Of a stretch of DNA of 64,000 nucleotides, positions 55,469 to 64,000 are shown one piece after another. The notes under the pieces are model-generated. The model saw only the letters and a list, made by a program, of their open reading frames with translations, had not been told where the DNA came from and made no database searches. The stretch's first letter is position 1, and each line of letters starts with the position of its first letter. A program made the translations under genes and the position numbers. Source of the DNA: Liolophura sinensis. Lineage: Eukaryota > Mollusca > Polyplacophora > Chitonida > Chitonidae. The DNA lies in contig NC_088297.1 in assembly GCF_032854445.1 (NCBI RefSeq), forward strand, positions 10,192,163-10,256,162. Reading direction: 5' to 3'.

Positions 55469-56067
55469 GTAAGTTACTGCTTGTATCCGTGTATTTTATG
55501 AACTGACACATGTTTATTTCCTCAGGGTACACCGGTTACGCAAGATTTCAGATGAAAAACAAAAAGGTTTTCAAGGAGTCGTGCAATGACATATCAGATT
55601 TTATCTTTATGCTTGCCCTCTGCTTGTTAACCGTGCAAATATTCTACTCTACAAATACCACTGTACCGCATAGTGTTTAGTTGATGTGGTTTCATTTTTT
55701 GGCGGGGGGGGGGGCACAAGAAATTGCTTTACATTGCCTTGTGACATGATAATAAATCAGACATTGACAGCTGTCGTTTGTTACTTCAATCATCATGGCA
55801 TTGAATGTTGTAAAGAAGGCAAAGAAATATATAGACAGCCTTTCCAACATTACTATAGAGGCAGTCTGACCCAGTATCTTAAGTGGGTTAGGTAGGCTAC
55901 TATATAGGGCTTACCGGCTTTGCCAAGGATCTCGGCTCTGATCTTTCAATACAGGGTTTGTCGTAGATCCCCACGTATCAGACATATAAGCCGTAGTCCG
56001 CCGTATAAGCGAGGTCTCAGGCAATTACCCGCGTAATCTGGCTCTTTGGTCCCCCCTCCTCCCCCCA

Positions 56068-56373
56068 AGCACTCACTCACTCACTCCCACCTGATACTTG
56101 AACTTCCATACATGCACATAAGCTCTCCACACACTGGAAAGGAGAAGGCACAGTTGTTCGAGTGTTTACCGCACAACATCCACTTTTGTTGGAGATCCCT
56201 AAGCATGCCAGGAAAACCTATGTAGTTTTGAAAAAAATCCTATGAACTCTTCAGTTGGGTGTATAGCACAACACATACATGTAGGTATTCATTCAAGTTG
56301 AAACAGGTAGAATTTGTCACAAAAAATTCTACACTTTCAGTACCGTAGTAAAGCAATTAAGTTCGTACTAATC
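56068..56373. repeat. Segmental duplication, copy 2
   Basis: Partner of 53307-53612, including the same SINE-B tail at its left edge. A truncated SINE-A begins at its right edge. Confidence 0.88.
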
Positions 56374-56507
56374 ACAACCATCCGCAGTTTGCGCCGGACG
56401 ATCCTAAGAACAGCTGGAGAGGACACCAGCATGAGCTGGACTTGAACTCATTGTGACCGCTTTTGGGTCATTGCGCCGTGCTGGCACACTAACTACCTTG
56501 GCCCCAT
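56374..56507 (-). mobile_element. SINE-A, head-end fragment
   Basis: CAACCATCCGCAGTTTGCGC, CAGCATGAGCTGGACTTGAA and CTAACTACCTTGGCCCCAT. Confidence 0.85.
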
Positions 56508-56574
56508 GTAGCCCTTTTGTACATGCTATATATTTCCATGAATTCAGTTAATAATGGTCATTAAAAATATTTAT

Positions 56575-56715
56575 TTCTTTACTTGATAGATAATTGTTTA
56601 AAGAATTTTTTCACTTATACGATGTCAGTTAGTTTTATGACTGACAGAAAACCAGAGTCCACAAGGTATCATAGACCTTTAACAAGTTAAACACGAATCT
56701 GCCCACTTTTGACGT
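56575..56715 (-). mobile_element. SINE-D fragment
   Basis: ATTTTTTCACTTATACGATG, then CACGAATCTGCCCACTTTTG, in the layout of the other SINE-D copies. Confidence 0.45.
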
Positions 56716-58002
56716 ACACTTAACAAATATAAAGATGTGTGAAGCAATTTTATATTGTTCGCGCTCAGTGTTAAACAACGTGTTCACTAAACAATAAGGA
56801 TAAGTATTCGTTATCAATTGTGGCTTCAATTTCCACATTTTAGGGCAATAATCCAGAAACTATGGCAGCGTGAAAACAGAGTGGTCTGTAATCACAGTTC
56901 ACAGCAGTCAGTACCGAGTGTGTCCACTGTTGGCATAACGAAGAGCGTGAACTGTGATTGCTGACTATTGTGTTTCCACAATGTCATATAGCTACTGAAT
57001 TGGTAATGGATATTTACCCTTCATGCCCTTGTACTGAGAGAAAAGAATATAAAATTGCTTCGTGTGTTTATACTTTTCTCGAGTATGCTATTTTGACAAT
57101 GAAACTTACATTTTTCAACTACAATATCATCTTATCAAACAAGCCTCAAAACACCTTTCTGACCAATACAACTCTCGCTGAGGATTAAACAAAACGTGCC
57201 TCTTAGTCAAGGGCTAAAGTCTACGTCATTTACCCTATATATATGCTCTCATAAATCATAAAGAATATTTTCCAGATTGTGGAACAAAACACAACCAGTC
57301 TTGTCCAGAAAAGGACAATCCATGTTTTATTCTTTAATCTAGATATAAAAATGTGAGTCTAAAGACTTCCTAAGCATGCTAGACACAAAACAGCAGAGTC
57401 TATCAAAAAACAACAACATAAAAATATTACAAGTATTAAAACGTGACGGCTTTTTACTCTTCATTCTATAGTAAGGTATCACAGTTTATCAGGGATATAC
57501 ACATTTAACTGCCCAAATCTACGATCAGTATGTAACTTATAACAGTAATGGATCGGATGGTAAAGATCTTTCAGATTCTTTACCCTCCCCCCCACCCCCG
57601 ACTTCCAGATTAAAACTCGTAACAATGCGAACGAATTACAGAAAATTAAAAATGAGGGACGTTGCCTATGTTAGAAAATGTATATAGCATTAAAATAAAC
57701 GTAGAACTAAAATGGACACATTCTATAAAAAAGATAATGAACACAATGTACTAACAGAAACAAATGCAGGTAGCTAAAAATTTCTAAACCCCACTGTATT
57801 TTTCACTACACAATATGGAAAAACTCTCTACAGGCAAACCAGCAGCTTGTCACTGGCCTGACATTACTGTGCGTGGTTTTTGACAAGAAAACAATGTACC
57901 ATACAGCTGACTGACACATCAGTCACTCACAAAAGCAATCCCTGTACACCGCAGGAGGTGAAGCTCTTGTTAATGGTATAAGGTTGCTGTAAGTGTGCTA
58001 GT
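56716..58002. other. AT-rich, no feature recognised
   Basis: No coding exon can be supported. It may include 3' flanking sequence of the - strand gene. Confidence 0.4.
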
Positions 58003-58580
58003 GGTGCGAATGTGGACTGATTGGGGGCACTAAAACAATGTCCCAGCTGGCTTTATCATCATATCCGCTCACCACATTCCCATACATCATGAAGAAGTAA
58101 AGTTAATGTAAAAGACAGAAGCTTGATGTAAGGGTTCTAATGGCGAGAAAATGGTGTGTCAGTAGTGTGCTAGTGGCGAGTCTGCAGTGTGTCAGTAGTG
58201 TGTTAGTGGCAAGCCTGTGGTGTGTCAGTAGTGTGCTAGTGGCGAGCCTGTGGTGTGTTTGTGGCCAGTCTGTGGTGTGTCAGTAATGTGTAAGTGGCAA
58301 GCCTGTGGTGTGTCAGTAGTTAACGGCAAGTCTGGTGTGTGCTATTGGTGAGTCTGTGGTGTGCTAGTGGCGAGCCTGTAGTGTGTCAGTGGCAAGCCTG
58401 TAGTGTGTTTGTGGCAAGTCTGTGGTGTGCTAGTGGTGTGTCAGTAGTGTACTAGTGGTGCAAATGTGGACTGATTGTGGACACTAAAACAATGTCCCAG
58501 CTGGCTTTTATCATCGGATTCACTCACCAAATCACACCATACCATGAAGAAGTAAAGCTAATGTAAACGATACAGGCTGG
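58003..58580. repeat. 130 bp direct repeats flanking a GTGTGTCAGTAGTGTGCTAG-type minisatellite
   Basis: 58003-58133 and 58449-58580 are about 85 percent identical (TGTGGACTGATTG, CACTAAAACAATGTCCCAGC, CATGAAGAAGTAAAG). Between them a degenerate ~33 bp unit (GTGTGTCAGTAGTGTGCTAG, TGGCGAGTCTGTG) repeats about nine times. Confidence 0.8.
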
Positions 58581-59994
58581 ATGTAACTGATGTAACTCCA
58601 GTGTGTGTCTCATTATTAAGGCTATCTCAAGTTTGTTTTCTTATACTTAGACTTAAGCAAAACCAATCATATTTTACTCTATGTCAACTTGATAGAGAAG
58701 TATCTTTTTAAACGTTAAAAAAGATACACAGGGAGCCAAACAAAACACAGCCAGCATAAAACATACTTAAAGTGAACATAAAGCCTGCCACTAAATATAC
58801 ATAGAAAAAAATGATATAGGACACAGTTATCGCACAAAAATAAGTAAAAAATTCTTTTGAAAGCCAAGAAGATTGAAGTTCAGCACTGGGATATTGCACT
58901 GACGGACAATACACTCCAATTAGCCATTTTGTAAATTGGCAATCACTAGTGCTGAAAGGGTCACATGATAATTTGGCTGTCACGTCAAAAAATCTGTTAG
59001 CTTTCGATTGTCAGTGTGGTTTCCTACAGTGGATAGACAGATATCGATGCAACAAATTGGGTTATGCAGTAGTTCAAGTGTTAAACTGGTGCATTTTGGA
59101 CCACATAATTATGAGCACGAAATGGAGAACGGCTGCCTGTGTCACAATGCGTCCATGTTGGGCAGGAGACTGCAGTAACTTTGTCAGGGTGAGCTGGCAA
59201 GAAAACTGCCTTGGGAGAATCACTGCTCGAAGAAAAATACTGTGCCTATGCAGGATTTGTCCTCAGCAAAATCAAATTTAAAACAAAAATATCTTCCAAG
59301 AGTATGCTGTAAGTCAGAAGGTCCTGCTATGTTCGGTAAATTCCCTGAAGTCGATACCGGCCAGCTGGGGCAAATGCTTCCACCCATGCAGGACAAGGAT
59401 GAAAAGGGCAGCTAAAGCATGATGCTTGTGTCCAGGAACATCTCCCTTACCAAGCACCAAACTAAAAGGTACTGAATGATCATTTTGATCATTTCCTATT
59501 TATTTTGTTGAAAAACAGTGTAGAATTTTCCCAAACATTTTCAGAACATTTCTGGAATACTACTTTATTAAGTATTTCAGCTTTATCGGCTAACTTTATG
59601 TTCACTTTAAATGTACAAACAGTAAACGTTAGGCGCAGGGCTGATATGGTAATGAGGTATACTAAAGTCCTTGAGAAAATCACGGGACAAATGGACGGAA
59701 TGTTTAGACAATCCCACAAAGAAAAAACTTTGGTGGATACAATATCTATGAAAACTGGTTAAGAGCTGAACAATTTTACCAGTGACATGACACAGTGATA
59801 CTGCCTTCAGAACTCTCCTCATCACATGAAAACACAGTGCACAGCTCATCAATGAGAGCTAGTCAGATTTTGTTCTTAACTAACCACTACATAAGGTTCC
59901 AGCCAGCACTGAGCCTAGAAGTATTACATGATACTGCCAAGAGGATGCTGTGACAAGCGGGTATCACCAGGAATGTGAAGCCTCATTTAAAGTG

Positions 59995-62900
59995 TCAGTA
60001 ACCTGCAATTATAGCAAAATTAGAGTTTATTAGCAATTATAAGGGCAGAAAATCTATTTACTTGGCTGACTGGTGTTTTACATCGTAGTCAAGAATATTT
60101 CACTTACACAGTGGCGGCCAGCATTATGGTGGGAGGAAACCGGGAAGAGCCAGAAGCATATATACATGTAATGGCAGAAGACTGTGTGTTATCCTAATGC
60201 ATTATCCTGTACACGACACGTGCCTTAATTTTCGCCGTTTTTTCCCCACCAGAGTCTAAATGGATTCCTGGAGGTATGCATTATGGGAAATCCACCAGAA
60301 TCTAGTCCAAGTCTAGTGCCACATAGTTTTTGTATGCCTTATGGGAAATCCACCAGAATCTAGTCCAAGTCTAGTGCCACATAGTTTTTGTATGCATTAT
60401 GGGAAATCCACCAGAATCTAGTCCAAGTCTAGTGCCACATAGTTTTTGTATGCCTTATGGGAAATCCACCAGAATCTAGTCCAAGTCTAGTGCCACATAG
60501 TTTTTGTATGCCTTATGGGAAATCCACCAGAATCTAGTCCAAGTCTAGTGCCACATAGTTTTTGCATGCATTATGGGAAATTCACCAGAATCTAGTCCAA
60601 GTCTAGTGCCACATAGTTTTTGCATGCATTATGGGAAATCCACCGGAATCTAGTCCAAGTCTAGTGCCACATAGTTTTTGTATACATTATGGGAAATCCA
60701 CCGGAATTTAGTCCAAGTCTAGTGCCACATAGTTTTTGTATACATTATGGGAAATCCACCGGAATTTAGTCCAAGTCTAGTGCCACATAGTTTTTGTATG
60801 CATTATGGGAAATCCACTGGAATTTAGTCCAAGTCTAGTGCCACATAGTTTTTGTATGCATTATGGGAAATCCACCAGAATCTAGTCCAAATCTAGTGCC
60901 ACATAGTTTTTGTATGCATTATGGGAAATCCACCAGAATCTAGTCCAAGTCTAGTGCCACATAGTTTTTGTATGCCTTATGGGAAATCCACCAGAATCTA
61001 GTCCAAGTCTAGTGCCACATAGTTTTTGTATGCCTTATGGGAAATCCACCGGAATCTAGTCCAAGTCTAGTGCCACATAGTTTTTGTATGCCTTATGGGA
61101 AATCCACCGGAATTTAGTCCAAGTCTAGTGCCACATAGTTTTTGCATGCATTATGGGAAATCCACCAGAATTTAGTCCAAGTCTAGTGCCACATAGTTTT
61201 TGCATGCATTATGGGAAATCCACCAGAATTTAGTCCAAGTCTAGTGCCACATAGTTTTTGCATGCATTATGGGAAATTCACCAGAATTTAGTCCAAGTCT
61301 AGTGCCACATAGTTTTTGCTCTCAGTGAACAGATTCAGGTAATTCCATGTTTCATAACTTTTAATGAACGATGTGGAAAAATCAATATAGTATGGTAAAA
61401 AACATTAGTTCGAAAGTGATGCAGAATCATGACTAAAAAGCAAAATGGATGAAATTTTATGTGTTGCACTATTTTAAGAACCTGACATACTTCTGTAGTC
61501 CCGAGCTTTCTGCACTCTAGCCCTTTGTGACCCTGACAGAACAAAGAAACAAAAGAATCATGAAATATATAAATCACATAAAACATGTAACACTTAAAAC
61601 TTTTACGCAAGGATAAGAAGAATGTATTAATAAAATCATGGCTGCTTAAATTTGATTGTGTGCCGTAACTGGTAATATTAATGTAATTTTTCAATCTATT
61701 TGCATGTTTGCAAGGTGTTTATTCAAAAGCATATTCTGAAGGCATTATTCTGTGTTGACTGATAAAATTACACTTTTTGTGAATCCTTAAAACTGGCTAA
61801 TTCCAACCATGTAGTTTTGAGTCCAAAATCAAATTTAAAAAGTGCATCAATTGCACTGAAAGTTGCTCATTTATATGTGAACAGGTTGAGGAATAAAGGT
61901 AGTCTCTACGAAAGACAGGAAGGTGTAATTTTAAAATCTTTCTGCAGCAAACACTAGCATAGCTGATGCTGGATACCACAGCAATGGGGCTTTTACCCAC
62001 AATCATGACAATGCTTTTTGACAAGCAATCAAAGACCTCACCTTTCCAGTCTGAGATGCTGACGTCTGAGCCATCCCTCACTGCCCACCCCCCTCCAGAG
62101 CCTCCATACATGTCACCACTCTGCCTCACCGCTGAGTCCAAGGATTGCTGAACAAACAGATTGTTATATCAACTGTTTACTTTATTCTTCAAGGATGCTC
62201 TTGTTATACGACTCCTTTCCCAACATATCAAAAATTTACATATCCATCTATTTGATTGGGGTTTATTTATATATTTATTTGATTGGTGTTTTACGCTGCA
62301 CTCAAGAATATTTCACTTAGCCCGGGGGAAACCCACGACCGTCCGCAGGTTGTTGGAAGACCTTCCCACGTACGGCTGGAGAGAAAGCCAGCATGAGCTG
62401 AACTTGAACTCATAGCAACCACATTGGTGAGAGGCTGCTGCATCATTACGCTGGGCTAGCGCGCTGACCAATTGAGCCACAGAGGCCCTCTATAGCAATA
62501 ACAATAAACCTATAGAGCGTATCAATTTACTGCTTGTTTATAGAGCTACTTCAGTGTCAGGACCTGCATGTCCTAAAAGCACAGTAAAATTATAAGAATC
62601 AAGATAGTCTAGGTTAGTTTAGGAATTGAATTACTTCCTAAACTCTAAATTTGCATTGTATTCGAACCACTGTTGTTGATTTCGGAGTATAATATACAGG
62701 AACAAAAGTTTTCTGTTGCTTCAAATTTTGCCTGGTGTGATGTGATTTTTTTTTTTTTTTTGTGATGTTTCGGTGCGTGTGTACTTCATATATCTTTTAT
62801 AAGCACACACACACATCGATAATTGTGAAGTAATAAAGGAAAAAACATTAGTTCATTGGACCGTCTTGTTATAGGTTGGAAGGGGTTTTACGAGTTTCCC

Positions 62901-63433
62901 ACTATGTGTGAATACCAAGGGCTACAATGCTGTGTGGTTTTTTTTTTTTTAATACCCTCTTAAGACCTGGATGGGTGACATGCAAAATTGCTATCAAGCT
63001 TTAATTGGTTTTCTGTTTTGTGCAATTTTGGGTCAAACTGATGATTTATTTATTTATTTATTTGATTGGTGTTTTACGCCGTACTCAAGAATATTTCACT
63101 TATATGACGGCGGCCAGCATTATGGTGGGTGGAAACCGGGCAGAGCCCGGGGGAAACCCACAACCATCCGCAGGTTGCTGGCAGACCTTCCCACGTACGG
63201 CTGGAGAGGAAGCCAGCATGAGCTGGACTTGACAAACTGATGATACCTGATGTGTTAGTAATAATACCTGTAATTTATTAAATGCAAACTTCACCTGCAC
63301 TTCTGGTCTGTACTGTGTTGAAAAGAGTTCATTGCTCTCCATGGATTGGCCAGTGTAGAGGTCAGCTGACCTGAGGGGTGCTGTGGCAGCCAATCGTTTG
63401 TCCCAAGGTGAGCTTCGGCCAAAGTCTTCAGAT
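59995..63433 (-). CDS. 3' end of an unidentified - strand gene (partial, at least three exons)
   Basis: Not recognised. Exons chain in phase on the - strand: 63433-63295 (46 codons, enters in phase 2, so earlier exons lie beyond the window), 62147-62042 and 61532-61482. A candidate last exon starts at 60002 and stops at once (TGA 59997-59995). Acceptors are AATTTCAG, TTTGTTCAG and TTCTGTCAG; donors are CAG|GTGAAG, AAAG|GTGAGG and CAG|GTTCTT. The peptide has SEDFGRSSPWDKRLAATAPL, then a Ser/Gly-rich segment (GDMYGGSGGGWAVRDGSDVS) and ends in a basic stretch SQRARVQKARDYRSMS, possibly followed by GY-stop. This looks like a disordered, phosphorylatable C-terminus of a scaffold-type protein. The terminal exon is the weakest link. 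Confidence 0.6.
60055..60152 (-). mobile_element. SINE-A, truncated
   Basis: CTGACTGGTGTTTTACATCG to GGAGGAAACCGGGAAGAGCC. Confidence 0.82.
60275..61318. repeat. 58 bp tandem array, 18 copies
   Basis: The unit is TATGCATTATGGGAAATCCA, CCAGAATCTAGTCCAAGTCT, AGTGCCACATAGTTTTTG. Length is constant and variants are few (CCAG/CCGG, TCTAG/TTTAG, GCATT/GCCTT). It lies between exon 61482-61532 and the candidate last exon of the - strand gene. Confidence 0.97.
62245..62490 (-). mobile_element. SINE-A with internal deletion
   Basis: TTTATTTGATTGGTGTTTTA, then CACTTAGCCCGGGGGAAACC (about 60 bp missing), to ATTGAGCCACAGAGGCCC. Confidence 0.9.
63046..63231 (-). mobile_element. SINE-A, head missing
   Basis: TTTATTTGATTGGTGTTTTA to CCAGCATGAGCTGGACTTGA. 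It lies 65 bp beyond the donor of exon 63295-63433. Confidence 0.92.
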
Positions 63434-63920
63434 CTGAAATTAAATGACAGCAGAGCTAAAGTCTTTAGTTCAATGCAAAACAAGACTATAATACAGTAAC
63501 TGTATTTTGCTTGAAGTTCGGCTTTTTTCAAGCGACACATTTTTTGGTGTTTTTTTTGGGAAGTTTGACAAATCAGAATAACATGTAAAGTATCTCTGTA
63601 ATGCCTTTCTGCGCTTCTGACTGCAGTCTATAACCGACCAAATGTTTAGGTGAAGAACACTACATATTCACAAAGGCATCGTATTGAAAAACAGACACAT
63701 GTATATGATTATTATGTCACAAAACATGCTATATCACTATATCACAAAACAAGCTAAAACTGCAGTCACTCATTCGCTAGGCTACACAAGACGTGCTTCG
63801 TGGGTCGTGGGTTCAATCCCAGGCATGGCCAGGGAATTTTGAAATTCCCCTTAATTCGTTGTTGTTAAGATCTGGGTGGCAGTAAGCGGTCGATAGTGCT
63901 CTTTTGTGTATTCTTAATAC

Positions 63921-64000
63921 ATTTATTTATTTATTTGATTGGTGTTTTATGCAGTACTCAAGAATATTTCACTTATACGACGACAGCCAGCATTATGGTG
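63921..64000 (-). mobile_element. SINE-A cut by the window edge
   Basis: TTTATTTGATTGGTGTTTTA to GACAGCCAGCATTATGGTG. Confidence 0.9.

Noticed and set aside
58708-58983. - strand hydrophobic open frame (FFTYFCAITVSYIIFFYVYL)
   Set aside because: AT-rich sequence readily gives membrane-like translations. No splice sites or family match.
63781-63850. tRNA-like sequence with GGGTTCAATCCCA
   Set aside because: Only a B-box and a partial stem are visible. It is probably another SINE head fragment and is too short to classify.

Overview
The window is animal nuclear DNA. It has spliced genes with GT/AG introns, very dense tRNA-derived SINEs, foldback (MITE-like) elements and many minisatellites. 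The main SINE (tRNA-like head, conserved body, tail running into an AATA repeat) and the gene set point to a marine lophotrochozoan, most probably a mollusc. That placement is inference and no species is claimed.

Three genes can be read with confidence. (1) + strand, 8.9-24.4 kb: a complete RBBP8/CtIP orthologue, the DNA-end-resection factor. Twelve coding exons give about 986 residues. The N-terminal zinc hook (CxxC at 93/96) and the C-terminal Sae2/CtIP domain are intact. Its introns hold SINEs, an exact 440 bp tandem duplication, and 18 bp and 72 bp minisatellites. (2) - strand, 35.7-29.7 kb: a DMRT (doublesex/mab-3 related) transcription factor. Three exons encode a DM domain, a UBA/CUE-like dimerisation domain, and a Q/N/Y/S-rich tail. 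(3) - strand, 51.6-50.2 kb: an intronless reading frame for a CCCH zinc-finger protein resembling the N-terminal RNA-binding part of ZAP (ZC3HAV1)/PARP12. It has no PARP domain in the frame, and the second finger has lost all three cysteines.

Weaker genes are the 3' end of an unidentified - strand gene (63.4-60.0 kb, entering from outside the window), a broken THAP-domain fragment at 37.0 kb behind a promoter-like ETS/NRF1/CCAAT cluster, a coiled-coil remnant at 38.2 kb (- strand), and a possible short first coding exon at 55.4 kb (+ strand).

The most striking structure is at 31.2-34.0 kb. The 3' half of the DMRT UBA exon, with its 5' splice site and the start of the following intron, is tandemly amplified about 23 times inside that intron. 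Most copies keep the GTAAGT donor, and the shorter copies keep the exon's reading frame.

Layout: 1-8.9 kb, SINE-rich intergenic DNA with a foldback element, three perfect TGACGTCA sites and a GGTTACCTGT minisatellite; 8.9-24.4 kb, RBBP8; 24.4-28.6 kb, repeats including a 161 bp near-perfect inverted repeat; 28.6-35.7 kb, DMRT; 36-50 kb, mostly gene-poor with old repeats; 50-51.6 kb, the ZAP-like gene; 52-58.7 kb, SINEs, a segmental duplication and minisatellites; 59-64 kb, the unidentified - strand gene with an 18-copy 58 bp array in its last intron. The genes do not form an operon or obvious pathway cluster.
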